Origin: Sphagnum compactum
Lineage: Eukaryota > Bryophyta > Sphagnopsida > Sphagnales
Direction of reading: 5' to 3'
Assembly (NCBI GenBank): GCA_965153455.1
Contig: OZ234499.1
Location: 6,396,515 to 6,460,514 of the forward strand
DNA length: 64,000 bases
Shown: piece by piece, positions 36,369 through 48,846 of the stretch
Position numbering within the stretch: the first letter of the stretch is position 1
Layout of the letters: each line of letters begins with the position of its first letter
Program-made: the position numbers and the translations under genes
Notes under the pieces: model-generated
Told to the model about the DNA's origin: nothing
The model's input: the letters and a program-made list of their open reading frames with translations, nothing else
Database searches by the model: none

Positions 36369-36440
36369 GGGGCACTGCGAGAATCGAACTCGCGACCTCT
36401 CGCACCCAAAGCGAGAATCATACCACTAGACCAAGTGCCC
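36369..36440 (-). tRNA. tRNA-Pro(TGG)
   Basis: The 72-base gene folds as a full cloverleaf. Acceptor arms GGGCACT and AGTGCCC pair fully. The D arm holds the A box TGGTCTAGTGGT. The anticodon stem CTCGC/GCGAG encloses loop TTTGGGT, so the anticodon is TGG (Pro). The T arm GCGAG/CTCGC holds the B box GTTCGATTC. No intron is present, and the CCA end is not encoded, as expected in the nucleus. It diverges from the EAPP-like gene starting 150 bases away. Confidence 0.96.
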
Positions 36441-36589
36441 TAGAATCATGCGAGAAATTGCTATAATATAATCTTTATAATGTTATTTCGATCTGTAGAT
36501 GCAGTCAAGCAGACTGAGCAAAAGCTGGGCTCCTTTCTTCTGCTTCCAATTGCAGAAACAAAACTGGTCTTGCAACTCGAGACTTGGAA

Positions 36590-38719
36590 ATGGACTTTGT
36601 TCCACAAACTACTACTGTTCAAGGTCGGTTAGTTCTCTTCTTATCAAATTTGTTTTGCCAACCTTTCTCAAATTCTTTGCTTTTGTTTCCCCTCTCTTCT
36701 TCTTTAGCTTTGTTTTTTTTTTTTTTTTTTGGGCTAGAAGAAGACCCAATTTTTATTTTTTATTTTTCATATTTGTACTAGTTGTAATCTATCGCTAATC
36801 CTCCTCCTACTACTACACTAATAGTTTTGCACTGGAAGAGTGGGATTTGTGGATCCTGTTGGAGTTCAACTGCAATCCTAGCAACATCTCCCAACCTTCT
36901 TTTTTTTTCCTTTCTATTTTGGCCTGTTTTCTTCTGTTTGTTTTAGAAGTAAGGTCGCCATCTTGGCAGCTTGTTTTCTGTTTTATGAGTAGGAGTATGC
37001 TGGGTGTTTGTTTTTCTGGAAGAAGTTAAGTTCTTCCCTCTGCAACAACAGATTTTCGCAATTTTCCCCGGAGTTTGAATTTAGGGTTTAGGGTTTAGGG
37101 TTGCAATACACATTTAGGAGTATGTTGGGTGTTCGTTTTTTGGACGAAGGTAAGTTTTTCCTTCTGCAGCAACAGGAAGTTTTCGCAATTTCCCCAGAGT
37201 TTGAATTTAGGGTTTAGGGTTGCAATACACATCATAATGAGCGGTCGTCACCACTTAAGAAACTTGAAGTTTGGTGTTGTGGAGGTACTTATGCAATTTC
37301 TTGTGTCACAATGATGAATAGGAGAATGTCAGCTGTTTGTTCTTTCTCTGCAACAGGAGTTTATTGCAATTTTTCTCCAGATTTTGAACTTTGGGTTTAG
37401 GGTTTAGGGTTGCAACACCACATCATGAGCATTTGTGACCACTACATAAGAAAGTTGAAGTTTGGTGTCGGGGGGTTTACTTGTGCAATTTCTTGTGTCA
37501 GAAAGATGTGGTGCAGGGACTTCAAACTGAAGAGCACAATGGGTCTCTTCTTTCTTTCTTTCTCTTGCATCTACTGATATGTTCTCAGATCTGAGATTCC
37601 TTTAACCTGATTTTTCTTTCATCTCTCAATTCTCTATTCATGCTGACTTCAATCATACTTATGAAGATAAATTCCCTTGAATCCTAGGAATGTGAACCAG
37701 CACTGCTCAACAATTTGGCCTCAGGTTTGTGCTTTAGGGGTTAATAATCAGATGTAGAGAGTGCCCAGTAGTGATCTGGTGTTGAGAGGTGGTTACAATC
37801 TTACCCAACTATCTTGATGTTGCTATGTGAGGGTCAAAAGCCTGCAGACCAACATGACTTTGGGATGGTACAGGATTGGACGAAGGAAGAGTTGCAAATG
37901 AAAAGCCAGGACCATCGGATTTCTATGATCCTGAAATTGACACGAAGGATGAAGCATGGGCAGAAAGGCAACGAAAAGGGCGGAAATCAGATGCCATTCT
38001 GAGCTGCCCTGCTTGCTTCACCAGCCTTTGTATTGACTGCCAGAGGTAAAATCCTACTTGTAGTGGGTCCCTTGCACATCATTTGCTTCAATGTACTTGG
38101 TAATCAAGGATGAACCCATGAAGCAAAGTATGTGATATTGTATGCTGACTTCAATTTTGTCAAAACACAATTATCCCTTGGTTTGGCGCTAATTAGCTAT
38201 CTTAAGGGAAAGACAATTGCATGAAAGCAGCCAGTACTGTGTCTGCCAATTTCTCTGGTTTTCTGCCTAATTGTAATGGATGGCTTGCAGGATTGTTTTT
38301 TAAGGCTTAAACCTCAAAACAATGGAAGGATTCTTAATTTATCTTACAGGACCTAATTGAATGTCCCTCAATGAAAGTGGAAGCTGGATGTTTGCAGACA
38401 TGAATTGCACATGAATCAGTACCGAGCAATGTTTGTCAGAAACTGCAGAGTTGTTGAGACAGAAAGATTACAGCTGATTGCTGGACAAAAGAAGCGAAAG
38501 AGAAGTGATCGAAGGAGAGGTCGGCAACAAGAGAACAAAGATGGAGGAGGGCCAGGAATGCTCAGGTTGGGAATGCCTACAGTTCCTGCTGCAACTGACA
38601 TTCCTGTTGGAGAGGAGATCTTCAAGCCTGTTCGATGTGCAGAGTGTGGTACAGAAGTTGCAGTTTTCGATAGTGATGAAGTGTACCATTTCTTTAATGT
38701 GATCCCAAGTTACTCATAA
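36590..38719 (+). CDS. EAPP: E2F-associated phosphoprotein-like zinc-binding protein
   Basis: Proposed exons 36590-36623, 37874-38045 and 38398-38719 give 175 residues in phase. Exons 2 and 3 are firm: DFYDPEIDTKDEAWAERQRK, then CPACFTSLCIDCQRHE (Cys56, 59, 64, 67), NQYRAMFVRNC, a basic linker KKRKRSDRRRGRQQ, then CAECGTEV (Cys149, Cys152) and the ending DEVYHFFNVIPSYS. This order is that of EAPP, a nuclear phosphoprotein that in animals binds E2F factors; its plant role is little known. Exon 1 (11 residues) is inferred only from an ATG, a CAAG|gt donor and matching phase, so the true N-terminus may differ. Intron 1 is about 1,250 bases and contains telomere-like tandem repeats. Confidence 0.82.
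36991..37505 (+). repeat. Three tandem copies with telomere-like cores
   Basis: Copies begin at about 36991, 37116 and 37320. Each has 'aggag.atg', a 'ctgcaacaacag/ctgcagcaacagg' segment, 'gcaatttt(c)cc.gag/cag.tttgaa', a TTTAGGG tract, and 'gggttgcaa.acaca'. The TTTAGGG tracts have three units at 37080-37100 and two each at about 37206-37219 and 37396-37409. Copies 2 and 3 also share 'cattt/cggtcgt.accact' and 'aagttgaagtttggtg'. The array lies in the first intron of the EAPP-like gene. Confidence 0.85.
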
Positions 38720-41700
38720 GATGTCACTGTTTGTGTTGCTTTCACTTTTGGATATATTTAATCTTCCAAGTACTCTGAATCTTCATGCTTAAATGTCGGG
38801 AGTGCTAAAGGGTCTCTGAGCTAAAACCCATGCCATGTCTTTCTGCAATGCTTGTAAAAACAACCAGGTATTTAGACTAAAGGCGGTTTTAGGAACAATG
38901 CATGTAGAACCAAAGCTCAATACTTTGCAGGAATCAAGAGCACCATCTAGTGGCAATATCCATTTAGAAAAAGATAAAAAATGGAAAAACTGAAATTGTT
39001 GATTGAAGGTTGTTTCACTCAAGTCCAGAAATTGAGTATAGTAAGGATGACAAAAAAGGTGTCAAAGATAACATCATGGACATCAAAGCCAATGCCAATG
39101 GTGGGAATAACATGAGCATGAACCGACTTACCAAAAATGACAAGAGAAACATTGAAAAATGAAGAACATGATGGCACTCAATGCCAACATGTGAACACTA
39201 AATCTAATTTTCCAACATTGGGACAAAATATATGTTAACCTAAAATCAAATACCAAGGCTAATGACCAAATGCTTCTACAATAGTAGAATTGACAACATC
39301 AATGTAGTAAAAAGTTTTACCCGAACTGGGTGCCAATTTCTATGCATGTTCGTTAATGTGCAATTAGTATGCAAATCTACTAATTTTAATCATTTTGGGC
39401 ATCAATTTAATAGCCCATGACAAGTATTGAGTATTTATTACATTATAGGGTTTGTTTGGTAAAATTATGTTCTTTTGTGTTTGAAAGGTTATTTTCTAAG
39501 AGTTGCTCTAGAAGTATCTTTTGTTTTATGAGATTCAAAATATGTTCAAGAATACATGGCACTATTGGACATTGGTGTTGTGTTTTGCATGCAATTAAAA
39601 ACTTAAATCTTTACATTTTTTGTGAGTTTGATTTTATGATTGTTTGCATGTTGATTCATGTTAGTTTTGTTAGTTTTGATGGTGTTGGAAACTAATTTAG
39701 TAATGCACAAAAAATTGTTTAACATAAGGATTTCAAAATTGAAGTTTGAGGTGTATCATGGCTTTTGTGCATTTTTGTGACTCTAGATCAACCAATGAAT
39801 TGTTCCAAGTTTAATGATCATACATTGAATTATGCTGGTTATATGGTGTAAACAATATATGCCTTTGCAAAAGGACATTATATGCCAACATTAAAGTTTA
39901 ATACTTGGAAACAACAAAGTTGAAAGTGTGGGACAAACCCAATAGGTATGGTGTGCTTTGTAGAAGGAGTATTAGTAAAGGCAAAAAAATGGTGGCAAGC
40001 ATGTCTAGGAATATAATATGCATGTAGCTAACGAGATAACTAAACATACACCCAACAAGGTTCATCTTTTTTCCTTTTGGGGGAGGGGGGGTAGAGAGGG
40101 AAGAAGGATGGAATTTTTTAATTCTTGCGTTCCCATCATATTCCCAATGATTTTTCTCATGCTTTCAATGGGTTCTTCATGTTGTTCCCCAAATTTCCAA
40201 TGTGTTTCCCAAAGGAGTTCCCATTAGCACCTCATTTATCCCATATCCTTTGCCCAAAGTTCTCCCCTTCTCACTTATATAGGTGAGCCAAATGAGAAGC
40301 ATTCCATCTTTACATAAAATTGTTATTTTGAGGAACCTCCCAAGTTTTTTTTTTTCCTCTCCTAGTGATGGGCCAATCAAAATGGCCCATTGCGAAAATA
40401 AAAGTAAAAAATAAAAAGATAGAACTTGGGAGGTAGCCCATCTAATAGGAGAGGAGAGGTGAATAGGTGATATGACCAAGGACTACCTCTACCAACAACG
40501 TTTGTATGATGCCAAGGTCGGTGCAATGACAAACAACATATTTGACATGAGAATTTTGTCTTAAGAATCAAATTGAAAAGAAGGCATGCAAGGGTAGCTG
40601 AATGTGTTTCATCAACTTTTGCTTTGAATGAATATGATGTTTTCTTTTTTTTAAATCAATGAACCTTTAGCACTAAACAATTCTATTGACCCAACCATTC
40701 TTGAAACATGTGTGCAATAAACATGGCACATCAAACATACATTTCAAAATTAACAAGCAAACATGTCCAACTATATAGTGGTTGATGGCAAGTTTAAGAA
40801 ATGCAAGATTGTTGTGTGGTAGGCACAAAAGGACACCTATATAATTTTTAAAAAAATTGTTGTCTATCGTTTTTTGTTGTTTGTTACTATCCCTTCCAAG
40901 CCTAACTAATTTAGTCCTTTCTCCTACCCATTTACATGGATATGAGAAGGCAAAGGCAAATTAACATGTCTTTTCATGACCAAGTTATGTCTATTAAAAT
41001 AATTTAACAACCTACCTCTTTCAAGCCTATCTATTTAACCATTTTCTTATGTGCATCTATATGGATATGAAAGATCTAACATAAATAATGATGAATTATC
41101 AAGGACCATATGGGGACATACAGGGAAATAAATAAATAAAAATTGGCCAGTTTGGAACCTTGCCCTTGGGCAAGGGCATTACACTCATTTGTTCAAAATG
41201 TTCAATGGCAAATACAAATATCAAGAATCAATACCAACTTTATAACACGAATAATAAATATTAATCTTGCCCACATTGCATGAAATTTTGGATGGTAATT
41301 GTAGTTCCAAAGTAAGTTCCAAGAAGTCAACTAAGCCAAACACATGCAACATGCCACCAACCTAATCATCAAAATGAGCAATGGGAGTGGAAGAGGCAAG
41401 GTTTTGACTAGACCAAAAGCTTCCACCCCAATTGATACTACTAACAACTTGGGTGGACATGTATGCTTTTGTTACCATATGTTATAACCATAATGCCATT
41501 GTTAGAACATCAAGTTGAGATGTGGACCATTTTTTGAGGTCTACTACATCTACTCCAAAGGAACAAGTCGGATCTCACATCTACTTGTCCACATAAAATC
41601 CCTCCCACCCCTTTGAGAAGACATAAGAACCCTCCCCCTCATGATTTACATCTATTTAGGTTCAAGACTTTATCTAAATAGAATTTCAGAATGTGGGCTT

Positions 41701-41800
41701 TACCTACTATCACCAGGTAGCAAATTACATCATTTTCTTTCTCACATTACATGACATAATCTTCCAATGCTTATCATACAATTGTATTAGTGAAAGCCCA
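38720..41800. other. Intergenic, no gene recognised
   Basis: Composition falls back to A+T-rich after the EAPP-like gene. A perfect 8-bp hairpin (atgggcca, 7-base loop, tggcccat) lies at 40368-40390, beside short sequences 'cctcccaag' and 'cctctcct' that recur inverted at about 40420-40460. No coding likeness was found. Confidence 0.5.
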
Positions 41801-42537
41801 AAATGTGTCAGTTGAACATGAATTTTATGTTAAGTCGTTGAATATGCCACTTTAATGTCATGGAATGACCTCATCCTTGCAAGCTCAAGCAGTGAGCTGA
41901 ACAAACTGAGAAACAGCAACACACCAGGTGTACAACCTTTGTATGAGGAACAGCTTTGAGGTGCTGAAATTCTCTTCACATAAGGACCACTGGGTGGGTT
42001 GGTGATCTTTACACATCTGGTCAGAAATTTAATCTGCAAAAGCTTTGTGAACTCCAACCCAACATTAACAAGGACCAGAATGCACTGAGTACAAACAATT
42101 CCTGGCCATGCAATATACCACTGAATGAAGCAAATACCAAAAGGGTGTTTTCCGGGCTTAGCCACAATAATGTCATTCTATATATTGTTTCCACCACTGG
42201 TCTGCCAGGTGTTGTGACTTACACATGCCCTGCAGTCCGGGTGCATCACAAAATACATGATGATCCAGGCAAGAGGAGAGGGTGCATCCCAGTTTTTCAT
42301 GGATATTTTCCAGTACAACTGAAACAAATTCACCTCTACTCCCTCTGGCCCCGACCTAAAAAAGGAGTTATAAAATCAGCAGCATATGCTGCCACTATGT
42401 TCATAGAGTCATCCCAAGCTTTTACGAATTCACACAACCCATCTCAGGATTTCAAGAGTATGGTAAAGAAGACTTAACAGTGGCTGCAGGAGGTCAGTCA
42501 GCCCAAGCTGCAAGGGGCTTGTAGGGATACATACACC
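41801..42537 (-). other. Probable 3' flank of the LBD gene
   Basis: Mixed base composition like that of the LBD gene suggests untranslated sequence. The open frame at 41830-42165 on the minus strand does not resemble any known protein. Confidence 0.4.
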
Positions 42538-43048
42538 CTACATTGGCACAACCTTAGCCTGGTGCATTTGCAAGGACAGAATCTTTGCATTTGCCACAGT
42601 CAATTGTGACTGTAAGTGTATGACTTGCTGTTGTAGGGACGAAATGGCACCCACACACCCATAAACTGGGTCCCGTACACGAGCATTGGCCTCATAAACC
42701 ATGGAGCTCACAGCATCTCCACGTTGATGCACTGGAAGGTCCTGACTTTTCAAAACACAACGTGAATTCTCCACCAAAACAGACATGTGAATTGCCCATC
42801 AATTACATGCTCAACAGAAACATCTCTGGCAGGCATCCTCACTTAGGAAGGAACGTTTTAAGGAGGGCACAAGAGGTGGCCATTACCTTGAGCATTTTGT
42901 TGACATTCGAAGCACCAAAGACTTTGTGCACATTGGCAAACTTCTGGGGCTCATCAGGGGGAAAATAGGGTGCAAACACACAGCCTTTAGCACACCTGCG
43001 ACGTAGCAGCTTGCAGGCAGCACATGGAGACATCCCTGATCCAGGCAT
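42538..43048 (-). CDS. LOB-domain (LBD) transcription factor, class I
   Basis: Exons 43048-42887 (54 codons) and 42741-42538 join in phase across a 145-base intron at the position usual for class I LBD genes, giving 121 residues. LBD proteins are plant-only nuclear DNA-binding factors acting in organ boundary and lateral organ development. The zinc-finger-like block is [15 protein letters not shown] (C-x2-C-x6-C-x3-C, Cys9 to Cys23). The GAS block follows ([20 protein letters not shown], then GASNVNKML). Exon 2 holds the DP block [20 protein letters not shown] and [11 protein letters not shown], then a coiled coil L90-x6-L97-x3-L101-x6-Ile108. The protein stops only about ten residues after the coiled coil, so it lacks the long variable C-terminal tail of many relatives. 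The start is the first ATG; another in-frame Met occurs five codons later. Confidence 0.95.
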
Positions 43049-44675
43049 TTTTTGTTCTTTCTTGCCCTCCAGCTAGAGGCCAGCTGTATACCTCTTGACC
43101 AAGATGCTTTGATAAACCTCTGGACCCAAAACCCAAATCTAGGACACAGCAGATTATTTCTGATGTTCTATACAGAACTTTTTAACAGAGTTTGGAAAAA
43201 CCTGCCAGATATCGGTGCCCCAAGTTTGAGTACAGCAGCTTGAAACTGACAGATCCCCACATCTGTGTCACTACATGTTCTGCAAATTGATAGGGAAACA
43301 AAACCCATGTTAGACAAAAGACAACAATTCTTTCAGTTTGCAAAAACATTACAACTGAAAAAGGGAAATGCTTTGCAATGTGGGTTGCAATACATGGGCC
43401 CCCCCCTATCCATTGAGGATCATCCTGCCTTCAACCAAGTGAGAAAGTGATAGACTTAAAGACAAAGAGAGCACACATACTGACTTGTACACCCAATCCC
43501 AAGAACAACATGCAGAGTCAATGGCTGCTTCTGCATATGTTAAAGGGCCACACAAATCCAATAAAACAAGATAACCCCATGTCTGCAGACAGTCCCAACT
43601 GAGTACCACCAGTTGTTGTTTATCCCCCAGTGAAGATTTTTGACTCCACCAAAACTACAACTCTAATCCTATAAATGATAAAGATATGCATCTGCCCCAG
43701 CCCAGTCAATACATATCTACATGATTGCAGATAAATAATTATCCACAAGAACACTTTGAAGGTAACCATTCTAGCAGTTCCAGCAAAACCAAAAGTAAGA
43801 CAACAAGAATATGAATGCAGTCATGACCTTTTGAGTGTCACCCACAAAGTGTCAGACCATCATCACCTGCAACATAGGTTATGGTCAGCAACAGTGACAA
43901 GTTGCCACAAATCCCAAACTGATTTCATCAGCTCCAGATGGCAGCATGTGTAGATAAAGTATTCATAAAATTTGTCCAAAAGTTTGGGCAAACCCATTCT
44001 ACAAACATCTGCATCCTTAGCTTTTGGTTAAAGTTCTGGAATCAAGGGGAATGATGACTCAAAAGGCCATGATGTTGGCTAGCATTCACAAGACATAACC
44101 AACCCAAAAAAAAGTCATGGCCCTCATGCCACAAACCCTTAAAACCCTCAAGCCACAACAAGTGAGCTTGTGAGAGTACACCATACAGATTACAGTCAGA
44201 CATCTACAGTCAACTCTACAAGGGTCTGTCACTTTTACCCAATACTGTACTTGGAGTTCCTAATGCTGAATCACAACCCACAAGTGCATCTGGGTGCCAA
44301 GAGGTGTGATTACATAATGGCAGACTCATTCTGGAAAACCCTAAAACCTGAGAATCACAAACCTCCTTTTGTGATGATGAAGATATCAAAGAGAGCAGCA
44401 GCAGCAGCAGCAAAAGTGATAAAGAATAAATATGATGACTTACATGATGATGGGTACTTTGGAGGAGAGTTGGGCATCACGGTTACAATATTCTTTGCCA
44501 CACTGCTTCCTCGACTCACAGCCTCCTGTTGTTGATTTGCAACACAAAGTTGGAACACAATAATGAGGCACTTCTTTTCTCTTTCACCCATTCTTCAGAA
44601 AAAGAAAACAAGTCTGTTCTTGTAAATGAACACTTACAACATACATTCACATTGAAACAGACACAATCTGACAAA

Positions 44676-44718
<43 letters not shown>

Positions 44719-45105
44719 CCACCCTCAGATCTCACCTGTTTGTTACAAACTCAGAGCTCTTCTGGGTTTTGCAAAACCTCAAAAAAACCAACGGAGATTG
44801 AACCCCAACACACAAAACACCACATCTCCCAAAAAAAAAAGAACAACAACAAAAGAATGTAACACAAAAGAAACTTCTCACAAAATCAAAGCACACAAAA
44901 ACTAACACCCAAAACAAAACAAAAAAAACTCCCAAAAACAAAACACAAAAGAATCTTAAATAAAAACTCTTGTTTTCTTCCCCAAAAATAAAACCACAAA
45001 AACTTCTCCCAAAAGCCAAAAGCCTAATACTTGAACCTTCACATTTCTCTCTCCCTCTCTCTCTCTCTTTCTTTCACAAGGATTGTTGCAAAGCACCCAT
45101 CCCCA
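43049..45105 (-). other. Possible long 5' leader of the LBD gene
   Basis: The region has no recognised coding exon. It holds a GA microsatellite at about 44675-44715 and, on the plus strand, CT runs at about 45047-45070. Mixed composition and the TATA-like motif at its far end suggest it may be transcribed as an LBD leader, perhaps spliced. This is an inference. Confidence 0.35.
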
Positions 45106-45113
45106 TTATATAA
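45106..45113 (-). promoter_or_regulatory. Candidate TATA box upstream of the LBD gene
   Basis: TTATATAA, read on the minus strand, lies next to a GA-rich stretch (45047-45072). Base composition drops sharply to A+T-rich beyond it. The arrangement suits a core promoter about 2 kb before the LBD start codon. Confidence 0.35.
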
Positions 45114-48059
45114 CAAAGAAAGCAATTGGGTCTATTAACTCTTCACCAAATTCAATTGCATTCCACATTACTCCCAAATTCCAATTTCCCAAATGAGAAC
45201 CCTAAAATTCCTACACTACCCAATTTAAAATATAGTCAACTCAAAATCTTCACATAGGTAAGTATTCCAAAATCCCTACAAATCAGTTCCCCCTTGAGAT
45301 CATTAAAGAACCCCACCCCCCAAAGAACTATGCTTTTTTTCTACTAGGTACCTACTTCCAAGATCTACCTACATGTGCCTACTTAGAGTCCTTTGTGTTA
45401 AGTACCCTCCTACTACTACAACCATGGCAACTAGGCTACTTACATTATTTTCAGAAATGGCAATTCCAAAAAGTAAATAACCAATGCCTAACCAACCTAG
45501 GTACCATAGTAGTGTTGAAAGGTGAATGTGTTTTCCTCTATGGAAACTTCATATGATTATGTTTGTTACATGTCAACAACAAACTTTGATCATCTTGTCA
45601 TTAGTGTTGAACAAGTTAAAGGAGATGGGGCTCAACTATTTTCATTTACATACATTTGAGAACATAGTTCAAGAAAAGCTTCCATAAAAACATGGATCAT
45701 ATGACCCATTACTTTAAAAATTCTATCAAAAAATTTCTTACATATGGATTAAAGATGAAAAATGGACAACGGTAGTTGTTGACCAAAATCATATTTGCGT
45801 GTAAACGGAATAAAGTATACATCAAATTTATTTTGTCAAAGTTGAATGCAAGTAGATTAAAATTCACAACCGAAAGCATCATAAAATTCTAATTCATTGA
45901 ATGTTTTTACATGAATGACCAACTACAATATAATTATTCATTATTGTAAATTATTTTTTGAATTTCACATTGCAGAATTAGGTTGAAAATAAATTTTTCA
46001 AAATACAAATAACTTTTGCAATCTTTTTTTTGCAATGTTAGTTTTTGTAAAATAGTTATTATTAAAAATTAATTCAACCATATAAAATAGTTTTTGAATT
46101 AAGTTTTAATAAATATAAATAAAACAAAATGTTGACCTACACCTCAAAAATATAACCATTTTTATATCCTAACTATATATATATATATATAATTGAGCAT
46201 TTTGTATTAAAAATCCAATGAACACAAATGTTTTATTGTTTATTTATTTATTTATTAGGTTTATTTTTAAATTATACTTTCATTAAGTTAATGTAAATCC
46301 ACATTTTTAAAAAAATTGTAATTCCACCCATTTGAGGTTGTTTTCATGTTCATTGATGCATGATACATGATGAAATTAGAAACATTCATTTTTTTTGGTA
46401 TATTTCATTGTGCTTCCACCCATTATTTGTGACTTTCATCCTTAAAAAACAAAATTCAAATGACATGTGTGAACAACTTGTCAAAACTTGTGTCATTTGA
46501 CAAACTTCATTTTTCAAGATGGAGTTTGGATTGATTTGGATACTCAATAAGTGGGAATTATCTATGTTCTAGTGATTATTCCTCATATGAAGGATATAAA
46601 TTCAAGATATTAAGATATTATAATTAAAAGACTTGGGAAATCAATTGGGTTCTTTTGTTACATTGCATGATTGATGTATTTTTTAAATAGTTCAAAGTTT
46701 TTTTGTGACAAGTGTAAATGTAACATGTTACTTGAAATCAATTGTTTTAACATATATCATATGTTTAAATATTTTTTCCACATTTTTCCTTTTGAAAAAT
46801 GTCATTGTATTTTTGTTATTGAATGAGGATTTTGTGTATCATGCTACAAATATTTGTTGAGGAAAGACATCCATCAAGAATGAACTCTTTTACTTTGCTT
46901 CAAAAAAATGAAGGTTGTAAACAAATTTCTTGATGCAACAACCAATCATGATTGTGTTTGGCTTTTTAGTCTGTTCATGATTATCTTCGTCACTATGCAA
47001 ACCTTTGTTTTTAAGTTTTTTTTATTGTCCTACACATTATAAATATGCACATAGTGCATGGATGATATAAGATGATTCCAAATATAACTAAGGACCTAAT
47101 CTAAATATTCACATAAAGGGTAGATAAGTGGATGAAAAGAAAATAAGACGAAATCTAAAAAAGCTTAATCATGGACTCAATGTGTAGCTAACTAACCAAT
47201 ATATCATTCATTTTAATGAAAAATTCAACAATGGACATGGCTAATTAACAAACCAAACAATAGTCAAGTTGCAAATTGGGTAAGATAATGTGAAAAATGT
47301 CTAATCCCCCCCCCCCCTCCTCGCCCCCACCTTCCCTAACACATTAAACCTACTTCTAAAATTTTATGGATTGATTTACATTCCTCACAATCATTGGCCT
47401 AATTTGTGCAAATGTATCCATTCACAACATTCATATTACCCTCATGATAAAGTATACCATGTTCTCACATGCCTTGAAGATCGCATGTATGTTTCATAAT
47501 TTCAATGTGTGTTTGACAAGGTGCACTCATATAACAGATCTTGACAATTGTTACATACTTAATGTTAAGGTGAATGTTTGTTAGGTAAATTAATTTACCT
47601 ACAATGGGTGCAAATGGGATAATAGGAGCCACACCCACCACTTTTAGGAATGTTTGTTTTAAAATATGTTCAATATATTTTCATAAAATTATTAAAACTT
47701 TTATTCTAACCTTAAAATATTTTTTCATTATATTATTACATAAAAATATGTTTTAAAATCCTCCTTCAAAATAGGTCATGTTAAAAAATTCTCCTAAAAA
47801 TTCTCCTAAAAGATAGGTATTGTTATACTACTCATTTTAAATTGGTTACAATGTTTAAGGAATGCTTTTGAAACCTTTATAGTCATTGGACTCATTTCAA
47901 TTTCCAATATTTTAATATATAATATTGACAACATTATTATCTATACACATTAATCATTTTATAAATTAATAAAAACATTGACACAAAAACATGAAGAAAA
48001 AAAACAATGATTACATTGCATGTGGTTCATGTTATTATATTTTGCACTCAAATAAGCCT
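45114..48059. other. A+T-rich intergenic region
   Basis: No gene seen. Contains an (AT)n run at about 46167-46189 and a C11 homopolymer at about 47307-47317. Confidence 0.55.
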
Positions 48060-48846
48060 AAAGATGGTGGGATCAAGAGGATCTAATTGTACTTCCTTCC
48101 CAAGTGAAAAACCTTTAGAAAAAGGTGTTGCAACATAATAATAATCATTTAGTTGAAACTACTCAAAGAATTAAGAGGTTAAATATTCCCATTGTGATAT
48201 AAACACACCCTTGTCTAGACTTAGAAAGTCAACCCCAAGTAGAATTTCAATTTCCCCTTATTTGTCATCTCAAACCTTGTTTTGACTTGCTATTGAAATA
48301 ATTCAATCTTTTACAAATTGTTTCTTTTGATTAGCAAATCATCAACATAGAGGACAAGCAAAAATATTTATCTTTCATTGATGTTGTAAAGAGATTGTAA
48401 TTAGCTTCATTTTCTAAAAAACCTTGATTAGGATAACAATCTATCTTATTGTACCATGTTCACGGTGCTTTGTCACAAACTATATAAAACCTTGAACAAT
48501 CGACAAATTTGTCACCTAACCATGCACCACAAATCCTTTTGGTTGGGTCATGAAAACCTCCTCCTCCAAATTACCATGATGGAATGCAAATTTCATATCT
48601 AAATGGATTTTTTTCCATTTGTTGTGAGCGGCAAAAACAACTATTAGTTGGATTGTGTGCAAAAGTTTCTTCAAAATCAACACCTTTCATTTGTTCAAAT
48701 CCTCTCACTACGCACCTTGCCTTAAGTTTGTCTAACTTCTTGTCCAAGTTTGGTTTGATTTTATAAACCCAACGATCAATAATTGACTTCTTGCCGTGAG
48801 ACAACTCCATTAAAATCCAAGAATATTTTTTAAATATTAAGTCCAT
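48060..48846 (-). pseudogene. Decayed Ty1/copia reverse transcriptase
   Basis: Read on the minus strand in shifting frames, this resembles copia reverse transcriptase from its start: WVYKIKPNLDKKLDKLKARC, then VVRGFEQMKGVDFEETFA. Next come AFHHGNLEEEVFMTQPKGFV ('A FLHGDLEEEVYM.QP.GF' in the family), then KIDCYPNQGFLENEANYNLF, and finally VFISQWEYL and VATPFSKGFSLGKE. Stops and frameshifts are frequent and the integrase and LTRs were not found. It is a dead fragment of an LTR retrotransposon. Confidence 0.85.

Noticed and set aside
41830-42165. A 111-residue minus-strand frame beside the LBD gene
   Set aside because: No family likeness; better explained as the LBD 3' untranslated region.
44170-44535. 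A 121-residue plus-strand frame opposite the LBD leader
   Set aside because: Starts without supporting context, contains a short Ala run from a GCA repeat, and has no family likeness.
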